From Lepidurus packardi (taxonomy: Eukaryota > Arthropoda > Branchiopoda > Notostraca > Triopsidae): DNA of 64,000 bases. Made by a program: the position numbers and the translations under genes. This document shows, one piece after another, positions 1-12,100 of the stretch (position 1 is its first letter; each line of letters begins with the position of its first letter). The stretch lies in assembly GCA_023053545.1 (NCBI GenBank), contig JAKZAN010000005.1:4960001-5024000 (forward strand), in the 5' to 3' direction. The notes under the pieces are model-generated. The model searched no databases, was not told where the DNA came from, and was given only the letters and a program-made list of their open reading frames with translations.

Positions 1-68
1 AGCAACAGAACATATAATATCTTTTTTCTATTTCTAAAATAGCAACTTGTTTTGAACAAATTAATTAC

Positions 69-190
69 CTTTCATGATCTTTGCGGACAAAAGTCTGAGG
101 TCCAACTTCAACTCGAGTGACATTTGTACTCAAATCCAACACATGAATGTACTGATGAGGCAAGATTCTTACGATGTCTTCTGAGCCCAT
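69..190 (-). CDS. MVP: Major vault protein, first coding exon (gene runs off the left edge)
   Basis: MVP is the main shell protein of vault ribonucleoprotein particles in the cytoplasm. The exon encodes about 40 residues running from MGSEDIVRI through the YIHVLD segment to [12 protein letters not shown]. This is the conserved MVP N-terminus, the first vault repeat, where family members read IIRIPPYHYIHVLD and then RVEVGP. A GT donor follows directly at 68-67 and splits the next Arg codon, so the remaining exons lie beyond base 1. I chose the ATG at 190-188 because family members start right before this motif. An in-frame upstream ATG at 247 would add 19 unrelated residues and is probably 5' UTR or follows an intron. 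MVP is missing from some well-studied invertebrates such as Drosophila and C. elegans, so its presence is mildly informative about lineage. Confidence 0.85.
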
Positions 191-1020
191 GATTATTTTT
201 GCTGAGTGAATATTAGAACACTCTTCCGGAGATGACTTTGTACACAAACCTTTAAAAAAAAGAAATATGCGCCAACCCGTTTACGACTGCGCGCAAGGAT
301 TATTGACCTTGAGCACTGGGTAGAACGCCCAGGAACTACAGCATAACAATTGATTATAACTGAACCAAACAAGTTAACTTGAACGCTTGATGAATACAGG
401 CCGTTAAAGTTTATGTTTATCTTTACTTGTGTCTCGAGATGATTTATCTTTCTGGACTGAAGAGTTGCGCTTTTTGCTGCTGCTCATTTGAAACGGTTTA
501 CACTCACTACGTTGAAGTTGCCGATAGAGCGATGACTTCAGCCTCTAAAATTGCACCAGCTCTATGACACACACCTGGACAGTAAGCTCAATTCAGCTGG
601 AATGCCAGACACCACCGACTTTTTGATAAGGCGTCGTAGATATTGATCAGAACGAATAGAAAATTAGGGCGTCGCCTTGGCAACCTTATGATAACAGTAC
701 ATGCGATTCCTCCGTGCGAATACCGTATGAATGATCGTTTTGGAAAATATTGTCCAAGCTTTGTATCTCCTTATTAGCTGTGCAGCCCGGACTGGCTTTC
801 CCCGTTAGAACTTCCTCTGTCATTCATTCGCAACCAGTAAAATTTACCGTAGTATTAAGCTGAACAACACCAAAAAAATTCTGGATGTCCGGCAAATATA
901 ATGTTTATTACAAGTCTTTATCAAACAAACCAAACACGTCAAATCAATTCAAAACTTAAAACCTCCAAGTTTTCCACCTTTTTAAACCCACATCGCTTTG
1001 CTAAAATATTCGGTTAGTAC
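191..1020. other. Spacer between MVP and the LEA-like gene
   Basis: About 830 bases with no supported gene. It should hold the MVP promoter and 5' UTR on the right-hand side of the MVP start and the 3' UTR of the LEA-like gene. A TTTATT at 904-909 reads AATAAA on the minus strand, about 115 bases after the stop of the LEA-like gene, and is its likely poly(A) signal. I see no repeats. Confidence 0.5.
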
Positions 1021-4000
1021 TTATACTGCGCGCTGATGCATCTTCCAGTCTGCTCCAACATCTTCCATTCTCTGGCCAGTACGTTCGACACCGCGACCAA
1101 CAGTTTGAGCAGCATCTCCAGCTTTCTCTTGTACTTTCTGTCCCATTTGGCCAGCTGTATCCGTAGCCTGATTCACGCCCTCCCCTGCCGTGTTATAGAC
1201 GTTTGCTGCACCCTCCTATGGACAATAAAAGCGTTAACGAACCTTGCAAGACATTTGACATTACAGACATTCCTAGATCCCATACGCAAAATTTCGGAAT
1301 ACTGGTTTTCCTACCTGTGCGCCCTCCTTGGCCATACCCAAACTTTCGCCAACCTTGTGCAGTCCACCAGATACATAATCCACTACGGACTGGCCGAATT
1401 TTTTTCCACCCTCAGGAACTTGAGCGGTATATTCTTTCGTCACTTCGCGGGCTTCTCCAGCGCGCTCTTGTGGTACTCCTGCCATTTCTTTCGTTTTCTC
1501 CCAAGCTTGTTCGGCCGCGCTCTGCCCCGCAGCAAAAGCATCATTAGCCCGTTGCTTTGCAGCATCTATACTCTCCACCGTCTTCTCGGCAACCTGGACA
1601 AGAATTCCAATTATAGTACGCAAGGAAACCCGAATAAACTATTTTAGCCGACGAAAAAGGAAAAAGTACCGTGTCGTAAGCTGATCCAATCGAATGCCTG
1701 GCTTTCTGCAATAGAGATTCCGCCTCTTGTCCTTTATCCACAGCACGAGCACTACGTTCTTGCACCCCACCGGAAGTGGCGGGTTGAGCACTACTTTGTT
1801 TTATGTTCTGTTGAGTAGCTTCAATGCCTTCGTTGCCTTTGCCCGCAATCTTAGCCCACAGTAACAAAAATAAAGCATAAATCGCCAGGTTTTTTTGTTG
1901 CATTACGGTATTGTAAGCGCCTTCCAATGACTCCTTCACGTTCTGCATCACACCTGCAGGAACCTGGGCTTGAGCTTGCTGGGCTGTTTCCTGAGTTTTT
2001 CCCACCACGCTTTCATACGCATTAGCGATTGTATCCTTGGCGTTTTGTAGCACAGAACCGCTTTGCTGTTGGGCCTCTTGGGCCTTTTGTTGGGCTTGTT
2101 GTGCGGTATCCTGTGTTGTACCCACTACAGACTCGTAAGCGCCGGAGATTTTGTCTTTGGCTTGCTGTAAAACTGAAGAAGCGGCATCTTGAGCCTGACC
2201 GGCAGCACCGGATGCTGTATCCTTGGCTTGCTGGTAGGCCTGTTGAGCACCTTGGCCAGCTGACCCTGCCACATCGCTCGATTTTCCCACTACCTGTTAG
2301 TATAATTTACGCATTAAGCAAGTGGCGTAAATCAAGTTTAGTATAATAAACAAGTATTTTTCTAGATTAGAAGAGGAAGCAAACATCACGAGGGGGAAAA
2401 AATCTGACATACCGTGTCATAAGCGTTGCTTATCGTGTTCTTAGCCTTTTGCAAAACCGACGAAGCAGAATCCTGGGCTTGTCCTGCGGTTCCTCGAGCC
2501 GTGTCGTACACTTGCTGGGCCTGTTGAGACGCTGAGCCTGCAACATCGCCGGACTTTCCAAGCACCTACGAAATGTCAAAAGAAAAAGAAAGCAATTTTA
2601 CATGCAAATGTACAAGCGCGAAAGTATAAACGTACTGTATCATAAGCACCACCAATTGCATCTTTAGCTTTTTGAAAAACACCAGAGGCTTGGTCTTGGG
2701 CTTGACCGGCGCCCTGGGCCGCTGTATCTCTTGCTTGGCGGTAAGCTTGTTGAGCCGTGTCCGCTGCATCACCGGTTTTTCCTACGACCTACAAGAAAGC
2801 CAATATAATTAAAATTTCCCTGAAAGTGTAACTTGGAAGGTCGTACCGCTTCGTAAGCTCCGCTGACGGTATCCTTCGCTTTTTGCAGAACACCAGGCGC
2901 TTGCTCTTGGACTTGTTGAGCTTGCTGCGCAGCAGTATCCGCTGCTTCACCGGTTTTGCCCAGTACCTGCAATAGTCCAATTTAACCTTTTTTCTCACTA
3001 AATGCTGAAATAAACATACAGTGTCGTATGCGCCATGCAAAGTTTCCTTCGCACGCTGCAAAACCGACGGCGATTCGTAAACAGGCTGAGCTGCTCCTTG
3101 TGCCTAAAAGGTCGGCAAGTTAAAACGAATACTAGAAACACCACCCAAGGTTTTACCTGTTGGTACAATTGTCCCATCCTCTCCTTGCCTTGTTCGTATA
3201 ATTGGCTGCCTTGTTGCCTAGCTTGGTCAAGGATGTTTTGTTGAGGGACATCTTTCCCCAGAACCTGCACAAATCGTTGCGTTTTATCCAAGTACCATTT
3301 GAAGTATAGAAACTAACCGTATCATAGGCATGTACGACGGTTTCTTTTGCCCTTTCGAGGATTCCCGGTCGCTCTTGGTGGATTTTGGCTGCTGCCTCTG
3401 CAGCCAGACGTTCGGCTTCCCGCAACTCTTGATCATGGGTTCCTTCCTGTCCACCACCAACCACCTAAGCAAACGCAAGGTTAAAGACACAACTCGTTGC
3501 ACATACAATTCCAAACTGAAGAAACCTTGTGGTATGCATCCGCAGCAGCACGCTTGGCTCTGTCCACAATCGAAGACGCTTGATCCGACGTTGCGTCATA
3601 TGCATTCGCCGCTTGTTGTCCTGCAGCGCCCGTTAGATCTTTCCCGGCATCAACAGCAGCTCCTGCCGCGTTTTTCACGCTGGAAGCTGCCTGACCTGTC
3701 GTATCCTTCAAATAACGAACACAAAGAACGCAATTAATTTAATTACACAAAGTAACCGGAAATATTTTACTTTTGCTGATGTGTATGTTGATCCAACGGC
3801 ATCGGCAATATTATGACCCAAATTGCTAATATATCCCGTAGTTTTACTAAGTAATCCCTGATCTCTATCTCTGAAGTAAAGTACGCAAAATACGTAAAAG
3901 ATTAAAATACTGCAGGAAAGTAAAAAAAAAAAATCCTTAAACACTCACGGGTCTCCTGCCAAGGGTGGTTCAATTGGCTGCACATTAACGTCGGCATAAA

Positions 4001-4127
4001 CCGAAGTTAGTAAAACTACTCCAAGCAGAATACACCTACACATCCATATACAAAACCCTCATTAGCGAAACTTCCGCGAAGCAACTATTTTTAAGTGAAA
4101 AACTTACGGTAAATGCCACCTAGCCAT
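1021..4127 (-). CDS. Secreted LEA-like amphipathic repeat protein, 14 exons, ~730 aa
   Basis: Exons 5'->3': 4108-4127, 3949-4035, 3771-3870, 3526-3705, 3318-3464, 3157-3264, 3020-3103, 2847-2966, 2636-2788, 2413-2565, 1907-2293, 1670-1849, 1315-1593, 1021-1215. The start MARWHLPCILLGVVLLTSVYA is a clear signal peptide. The rest is rich in Ala, Gln, Lys, Asp and Gly, nearly without Cys, and made of repeats that begin V(L/V)GKTGDAADTAQQ and end VLQKAKDTISGAYDT. The repeat phase resembles group-3 LEA and apolipoprotein-like amphipathic helices. From exon 4 on, every junction is phase 0 and repeat units mostly start right after the acceptor (VLGK or VVGK). This indicates growth by exon duplication, with some units later fused inside the 1907-2293 exon. 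LEA proteins are linked to desiccation and freezing tolerance in brine shrimp, rotifers and nematodes. Function here is inferred; a haemolymph, lipid-binding or extracellular-matrix role is equally possible. Confidence 0.75.
1850..1906 (-). other. 57-nt intron in the LEA-like gene, stop-free and 3n long
   Basis: The exons on either side can be read straight through, so this could be mistaken for coding sequence. It has a GTAATG donor, a T-rich tract and a CTAAG acceptor. Removing it restores the repeat junction ...GAYNT|IAGKGNEG... seen at the other exon borders. If retained it would add 19 residues including the hydrophobic run AIYALFLLLWA. Confidence 0.7.
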
Positions 4128-5074
4128 AGTTAATTCGATATTCACTCTTTTCTTTTAACTTCACGAAATCTCAAAAACTGTTCAGCCAGTATTCACTTGT
4201 GAAGGATTGGGAGACTAATGACGATATACAGACGAACGCTGGTCTCTTAAAAGGGGTTCCGTTCTTGGGGAAAACGCATTTTCAACGTCGCAGGAAACCG
4301 TTTCTCCAAACAGGGACAGACAATAGTCCACGTTAAAATTTCGGTATCCCCTGACCTGCAGCTTTTCCACGGAATGGGAACATACTTGCTTCCAACCAAC
4401 GTAGGTCATTCATCGAGCATGGTCATGCCCCAATCCTAGGAAAACCATCCTTGGCTTCATACGTTTCTGAGTCTCGAAGCCAAACGAAGTTTTGATCATC
4501 TTTCCATCGGAGTTTTATCCGTCTTTCGAAAAGCAAACCACTTTCTCTAAAACTGTTGAATGACTACTGTGAAATTTACTATTTTATAGGAAAAAATGTG
4601 TTAGTTTTGAGAAATGGGAAAAAAACGAACAAAAATTCTAGTGACAGATTACATTTCTAGCTCAAAAATAATGTACAATTAGAAAAGGAAGTCTTTGTGG
4701 CTCTACGTAGTTAACGTACAGAACAGAACAGCTATTATGATAAAACTTGGAAACATATCACATGCATAACAGACTTGGACAAACACAATGTCCTTGCCTC
4801 ATTTTACACGCCATTTACGAAAATTTTACAAAATAAACTAAATAAATAAAAAAGGAATCACCGGCCCCCACTTGCTAAGCACCACAAATCCCACGAGGCT
4901 TTAGTCTTCTTAAATGGAAATTCTTCGCTTTTACTATCCGGACCAAACTTTATCTCTAACTTGCTCAACAATAAAGTTTTTTTGTTCATTTTTTGTAGCA
5001 GCGTAACTACAAGACACGCTTAGGCTAGCTTTTTTCTTCCCAAAAAAACATTTTCCCAAATCCAAATTCCCCTA
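4128..5074. other. Spacer between the LEA-like gene and USP1
   Basis: About 950 AT-rich bases with no supported gene. The left part is the promoter and 5' UTR of the LEA-like gene, whose ATG is at 4127. The right part is the 3' UTR of USP1. The minus-strand ORF at 4215-4409 has no recognisable features and is left out. Confidence 0.5.
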
Positions 5075-8000
5075 TCATTTGCCAACTTGGACGTAGAACA
5101 GCAAGTACGGCGTTAAATGCGCTGCACTTTTCCCCGGTTTAGGCCCCAACATTTCCTCCAATTCCCTCGCTTTAAGAACTTTAATAATTTCGTCATCACA
5201 TTCCAACCAAGGCTCGTTCCCGTCCGATAAAGAGTACCATATGGTCGCCGGGCTGTCGCGACCATTGTTGCCAGGGTTAGTACCATTGGAAGCTTCTCCT
5301 TCAGCCTGGTTTCGGTTCACAGTGGAAGTTTCGTACATGGCTGCATTCAGCTTCCTGGGCCGGACGCTGCAGCAGTTTAGAGCCCGACAAATGGTGCCTG
5401 CGTTCTTATGCAGGAAGGCTTCGTTATTGCTGGGCATGGTCAAGAGGGTACTGGCCGAGGATCGGGGTTTGAAGAACTTGAAGAGTCCACCGCTCTTTTC
5501 TTGACTGGGCTTTTGCACGTTGATGACGTTTTTGGCCCTGGGACAGCCCACATAATCTAACGTGGCTTGAGCTGTATAGGCTTCGGGCGGGTAAGCCCGG
5601 GTGTAGGCGACGTAATGGCCTGAGGCCATTGTTGCACCCAGATGCATAATCACGGCGTAGAGGCGATAGAGATGCTGGGGATTAGCTTGGTCTTGGCAGT
5701 GCTCACAGAAACAGTCCAAAGTTAAGGGCGTGGGCATGTAGTCATTTACTTTGGACATGTTAGATGAACTGTTGCAAATTGTTTTAAATTAGCAAATTGG
5801 GACTAAGCGGCAATAGCAACAGAAAATCTGATGTTACACTTTTCATGGACATTTATAGTCTTCACTATCATAAGAACAATGAACTTCCTACCCAATTACA
5901 AATATTTAATCGTTCGCGAGTTATTGGAATGGAAACTTTTTGGGCATGACGTCACAAACGTACTATACCATGCCTTGGCTTTGTACGCTTGTTACCACAG
6001 TTACTGTTTATATATACTTAAAAGAGTAACAACCTCTCGGTAAGATGGATACGTGTGTGACGTCAGAAAGCCACATAATCCTATTTTTAAAAAATTCTTT
6101 AATATCTTCATGCTTGTTCAAGCATAACGGGAAGATCCTATTAATTGTTAATTGATTCTTTGTTCATTTAGGAACATTGTTCAAGAACATTGAACAAAAA
6201 GATAAGATTATTTACATTTGGGGGGGGGGGGGGGGGGGGGGGGGGTTATTGCCCCTAAGTTAGCAAAGTCTTTAAACGGGTGTGTTTATGCCCTCGAGGG
6301 ATGTATGATTAGTCACACAAACTAACTAGTTTTTTCTTGACAGTATGGCTTCATTTCAGTTAAAAAAAAATAATCAATAAAAAAATCTAGTGGCTTAATA
6401 TAACCTAAGCCTATCGTCAGCGAGATTTTTCCGATAAACTTTCAAGATATTCACAAAGAATTGCCAAGGCGAATTTTCATGTTAAATGGCCATAAGAAAC
6501 ACTTAGGTCACAACATTCGCTTACGGCAAATTTGACAGGCAAATATCAGGAAAGCCAAGCTACGATTCGCACTTTTGCTTCCAATTCATCATATATACGT
6601 TCTTCATACCCTATAAACCTACAGTGTGGCTAGTACATATAAGACTGCTCTGTTTTTTCCTGTATTATTCTGTTTTGTTTCTAGTCTATTTCGTCATTAA
6701 TGAAATTTGCGCGAAATAATCTTTCGTATTCTGCAATTTTGCCATTCTAAAATATTTTAAGCGCAAAATTCAATTAAAGGAAAAATTTTTAAAACTTACC
6801 CATAAGAAAATGAGAAACGTTTGAGCTGCAGAACTAACAATTTAGGCAACTTTTCGTAATGAACGGATCGCCGGGCTTCATTGTAGCGCAAACACTGCTC
6901 ACACCAGTACTTATTCGTACCTTGAAGGAATTCTTGCGCCATTAGGGCGGACGCATATAAAGCACTCGCGGAGCTGCAATTCTCTCCTACAAAAACAACA
7001 ATAAAATGCCGTTAGCTTAACGAACCTTAGAAACACGAACAATGTATCGGAACAATTTATTTTGTAAAAAGTATTTACCTTCCATACTTTGCTCGGTTGT
7101 GATAGGAACGCAAATATCAGTAAAGGCTTCCTTCCGTTCAGTGACGAATTCACACTCCAAGCAGGTTGTGCGTAAGACAGTCACACCTTCAAAATTCTCG
7201 GTGATGAAATCCCGTGACGGTTTGACTTTGGACGCATAATTCACTTCCGTCCCGTTAACACCATTCGTGGGACTAGGAGGAAGATCTCGGGAAAGTTTCT
7301 TGATGCCCCTTTTCTGCTCCGCAGCGAGCGGTAAGGGAGCAGGAAGAATTTCTTCGCCTTTGCTGCTCGAGAACATTTTCCGACCTTTCTTCTTCTTATC
7401 CACAGTATTCTTGCCCTTTTTTACTGTGTCCGGAATGGACAGCTCAAGCGGCACTGAAGAGGCTGAACTTTCTCCCGCTGTTGGCGTTTCTGTGGACGCA
7501 ACAATAGGACTTGAAGGTGGCTCGCACTTGTCCACGATTTGGCATGCTTCTCTTAGATAATCCAACACACAAACGAGCAACTCATGGGCGTCCTGTTGCT
7601 GATTTCCTTGGAACAAAGGATTTACGTCCCTGGGAAATCAAATCAAAGGTTTTTTAGATTTAGGACAAAATAGAAGTCGTGAAATACTACCTCAACGCTT
7701 CGAGGAAGGCGTCTGACGGGAAAGGATCACTCAAATCGCCTTTGTGTTCGGCATGATGGAGCATTTGGAAAAGTTCGTGCAACCGCTCCGTGAGGACCAT
7801 AATTTTTCTTTGGCTCGCGTCTATGGCCATGCCGTTTTCATCGCTACTATGGTCTTTTTGTGGCACCAAAGAGGACAACGATTTCGTCCTCACGCCCGGA
7901 CTACCACCCAAAGCCCCTTGCCTTCGTTCGAGTGTGGAAGTGGCGCTCGATCCCATCTTCTTGTCGGTGATATCCCCGGCGAGATGATGTAGCAAATGAG

Positions 8001-8469
8001 GGAACCCGGGTGTGAAACGCAAAGTGTACAAAATAGTATTTAAGAAGCAAGTGTTCCCCAGGTTTAAGAGAGAAGCCACAGGGGATGAGTTCTTGTCACT
8101 GTCTTTACTCATAAGTGAGAATCCCAAAATGGATTTCTCTTTCTCAATCTGTTCGGGTTCACCGTTCATATCTAACCGACTCCCCACATATCCTGAACTC
8201 ATGGATGAAGCACTGAAACCCATATGATGACTCATCGCACCCATTGGGTCAAATACAGAAGGTCTCATGGAATGCATAGTCTCTTCTTTAGGGTTTGTGC
8301 CCTCAACACTCGACTCGATGCCGAGTTTCTGGCTTGTTTGTAATTCTAACTGCAACAAGTTCAACTGCTTTCGGCCTTTAAGCGATAATTTGGACATCCT
8401 CAGCCGTTTACTTGGTGGGGTAGCAAACGCTGACCCTGAAGCTGTTGAGCCATTCGACTGAACAGTCAT
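5075..8469 (-). CDS. USP1: Ubiquitin carboxyl-terminal hydrolase 1 (USP1)
   Basis: Exons 5'->3': 7691-8469, 7079-7629, 6800-6986, 5075-5768; 736 aa, close to the usual ~785. USP1, activated by the WD40 protein UAF1/WDR48, removes ubiquitin from PCNA and FANCD2 in the nucleus. The Cys box LLNLGNTCFLN puts the catalytic Cys near residue 141. The QQQDAHELL box follows in exon 2. Two CxxC-type pairs (TTCLECEF in exon 2, YWCEQC in exon 3) form the zinc site. The His box SGHYVAYTR (His near 557) and WLECDD, then TPYLLFYVQ at the C-terminus, match USP1 rather than other USPs. SKVNDYMPTPLTL also fits the USP1 SKINTPLLTPLKL segment. A ~240-residue insert rich in Ser and Lys lies inside the catalytic domain, as in other USP1 proteins. 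Intron 3 is about 1 kb and carries a 26-G tract. Confidence 0.9.
5947..5954. promoter_or_regulatory. CRE octamer TGACGTCA (also at 6058-6065)
   Basis: Two perfect palindromic CREB/ATF octamers 110 bases apart inside USP1 intron 3. They belong to a window-wide excess of this motif. No regulatory function has been shown. Confidence 0.4.
6220..6245. repeat. Homopolymer of 26 G
   Basis: An uninterrupted G tract inside USP1 intron 3 (poly-C in the transcript). It could form G-quadruplex structure on the plus strand. Its true length is uncertain because such tracts are hard to sequence. Confidence 0.9.
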
Positions 8470-9123
8470 TCTGCCTGTTTAATCGCAAATCCAATTAGAT
8501 TGACTTTAATTCTTGGTTTTTTAAAGTAAAGTTAATCTGACATTCAACAACGGAAATCTCCGGATGACGTCACGAAGTTTAAAACTTACATTGAAACGAA
8601 GTTGATGGAGCGTCTCATGAGGATAGTTACGATTTTCACTCACAAATAAATTTACTTACAAATAACCAGAGGAAAATTTGTAATCGGAACCAGATAGTAA
8701 ACAATGTCGGCCTTTTCCTTTAATGAATGCGAGGTACAAATGTTCGGCTACAGCTCTTCACACCAGGCTAGCTCTAGAATTATTTGAAAGCGTTTAATTA
8801 AGTAAGACGTTGGAATGTCGCACCGAGGAATGATAATATATTAATGCCTAACAGCAGTGGAGAAACAATATACAAACAAGACCTAAATACAATAAGCTTA
8901 CTGAAGTTAATTCAACTAAAATCAAAACAAAGTAAAATCTCCCGCCTAACTGTACCGTTTCTTTATCAATACTCCTCAGATTTGGCAATATCACAGCCTT
9001 CCGCAAAAACAGCTTATCCGGGCAGTTAAGAAAAACTAATAACAGTAAAACAAACGGAAACAAGAAGGAAACGGGGACAAGTTTTGTTGCACCACGCACA
9101 GATATGCCATTTTTACAACTAAA
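8470..9123. other. Spacer between DENND1 3' end and USP1 5' end
   Basis: About 650 bases with no supported coding region. It holds the USP1 5' UTR and promoter (with the CRE octamer) and the 3' UTR of DENND1. The ORFs at 8844-9099 on both strands have no family features. Confidence 0.5.
8565..8572. promoter_or_regulatory. CRE octamer upstream of USP1
   Basis: TGACGTCA lies 96 bases upstream of the USP1 start codon. A minus-strand GTAAGT just upstream (about 8590) looks like the donor of a 5' UTR exon, so the octamer may fall in or near the first intron or the promoter. Confidence 0.45.
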
Positions 9124-12100
9124 TTATTCAAACGTCGTCCATTGCTGCTTTTTCTCCGTAGAAGCAAAGGAACCCGCTTCCGGCTGTACATTCGATTGGG
9201 GCGAACATGAACCGACGGCAGGCCCTAAATTAGATCGCGTAAATGCGAGCAAATTGGAAAACACATCAGGTCCTAATCCAGCTCTCCCGGGATAACTCGG
9301 AAGACGAGAACCGTTACCATTCCCCGCTGCCGAGTTTGGTCTGGAAGATACTGTACTGGTAATTACACACGTACTTGGACTCGTCACGGCGGCAGAATCA
9401 TGTTGTGTTGCACTTTTCCTTATCAATGGTTCATGTAGAGGATAGAGCGGATTGGACATGATCGGTGAGGCTGGTTGATTAGTATTCGAATTGGTTCGAG
9501 ATAATGGATCAAACTCTTCATCCGCAGTTATTGCTAAACTGTCCAAGCTAATCAAATCCGGTGAAGCGTCCTGCAGAAAACACCGAAAAATTTAGAGAAA
9601 TGGTTCCTTTTTGTCTTCATCTACGCTTAGAAGGAAGAAAGGAAAATTTTCAAATGTTGCGGTGGGATACATGGGCTTTGATAGGAAATGGCTAAGGCAA
9701 ATTAAGTGATTCGCAGTTCCAAGTGTGAACTACCTTCAGCCTATTCATATAAAGCGTATAAACCCACCTTAGCAGGATTGCTATTGTTGACATCAGGACG
9801 CCGTCTACAACGAGGCGGGGGAAGTGGCAATGGGATAGATCTGATAGCGTGTGCTGTATTGGCTACACTATGCAAAAAGGAACCCGCACCCGTGGAAGCC
9901 CCACCCAGCGTGGTATGACTACGTACCAAGGCAGGGCGAGTGGACACATGGCTTATAGCTGGGCTGGCCAGAAAGGGCATGGCTGTTTGGTGAAGGAAAC
10001 TGGATCGTGGTACCCAACCAGGAGTAGGGACCGGGATAGGGGTAGGGCTAGGCGAAGACAACACTGAGGAAGGTGAACCCAACAATGGAGACTGCGGCGA
10101 GTCCGCGGACAAGCTGGGCTTGAGCTACAAACCAAATTTTACGTTAGAAAACCCCGGCAAAGCGTATTTTTTACCCCAAAAAGCGGCGACAATCACACAC
10201 AAAAAACATAAAACAAGCAGTATCTTACTGATCTGTCAACGACAGGAGGAGTTTTGGTACGTTCTGGGGGAGATGATGGTGTCATAGCGAACGAAGCTTG
10301 CTGGAAAAAGAAATCTTGCATATCTCCCATTAAATCGAGGTTTAAAGGCGCCATACCAAGGTCGTCTTCACTTTCAGGCGACAAACTCTTTTCCATAACA
10401 TTGCCATTCCTTTTAATTTATTGTTAAGCATTAATAAAACATTATAAATAGCTAAATTGCAAGACAAAAGATGTAGATTGAGTTTGCCGGGTCTTACACT
10501 TGCGTATTACAGCGTCGGATGTCATAAGGGGCGGTAGGCATGGCAGAACTTTTGGGTTCAGGTTTCGGCGAGGAAGGTGCTGAGCGAGGTTTCTCGACGA
10601 CGGATGGGCGGACGTATTTGACGCAACTATCCGTGCCTTTCAAGCCCGGAAGTTCTGAGAAACTAGTTTTTGGCCGAAACGCAGATTTGCCTTTTTCTTT
10701 GGCTGCTTTGGTTTGTTGTTTCATTGAACTCACAGCGTTTTTCATAGCAGGATTGGCCTACATTAAAAAAATACGAAAAAGATGTTAATGAAGTTTCACA
10801 ATTTCCAAACATATTTTCGTACTGTTTCCTTCACTTTTTTGAGCAATGCACCACTTTCTTTTCTAAAATTCGACAGCCATTCCTTGTACTGCTGACCAAT
10901 ACGACCATTGGTACGGTCTGCAAACAGGAAGACTTCCTTTTCGAATTCATTGGTGAAACCTTCCCCCGAATTTAGAGCGTAAAGCCGTTCCTCAATAAAC
11001 TTTACGTGTGTAGAAAATATGAAATCATTAAGTATTGTTACATCAAGTAGAAAAATAGACAAGGATGAGAAATAAAGTTTACTTGGCGGAAAGTTTGTAG
11101 TTGTAACATATTTCTTAAGAAGGGTTGAACCGCCGCTGACCTGGATACTACAAAAGCGTGTTCGTCAAAGGAGATCTGTTCGCCTGGTCGGAATTTAAGT
11201 GCGTCTCGATAGCCTCCAATTAAATGGACCAGCGCTCTTAAGAAGACCCGTGCGATGCCATCGCCTGTTGTGGTAGACTGTGACCTAAACTTGGCTTTCA
11301 TCTGGGAAACCTGGAAGAAGTAAATAAATAATGTCAACTTTCTCACAGGAATTGGTTCAATAGTACTATCTCTGGTGGCAGTAACTCAAGGTCATTGGAT
11401 GGGGCTTCGAGTTGATTGGTATCCAGATCAAGTATCACACAATCACCCAATTCACTCCGCCGCACCCTCTAAAGAAACAAGCAAGTTGAAGGATGACTAA
11501 AACTGTCAAAGGAAGCCAAAAAGTGGATCCAAAGTACTTCAAAAGTTGACGTAGGAACGCCGATTAAAAATGGCATAGGCGCCGACAAGTAGTCAAGTAG
11601 ATGACGGGGCATCACTGGGATATAAATGTGCTGCCAGCTCATGGGATAGATTAAAGAATTGGCGGTTTGTACACATGCACTTAGTCTTGAGAGGCGAGTA
11701 GATTTCATAATAATCCTTCGTTCTTGCAGCATTGATGCAAACACGAACATCATATTATGCGGATCCACAGCTGTCCAATACTCGCCCAAATTCCGCTAAT
11801 ATGTGTACAAAAGCATTAATAAAAACAAAATAATTTTAGCTACGTTTGAGTAAACTTACATCTTCGGGCAGACTGGGAAGTTTATACGTGTTGGGACACG
11901 TGGAAGTAAATATCTAAATGAAAGTAAAAAATGAAGAGAAATATTATTAAAATACACAAATTTAAGATTTCAATATTACCCGGGGGACAGATCCAAATGT
12001 TAGTCGTAAAGTATTACTAGGCTCAGGGACGTGGTGTTTATAGAGACTTTCCAGGAAACTGGGCACGTCTTCAGGGCTATTTTGCATCAATTCTGCTATT

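Noticed and set aside
1036-1647. 203-codon plus-strand ORF
   Set aside because: It lies antisense to the last two exons of the LEA-like gene and mirrors their biased composition.
1021-4127. LEA-like gene as plant or bacterial contamination
   Set aside because: It has 13 spliceosomal introns of the same short type as its neighbours and a metazoan-type signal peptide.
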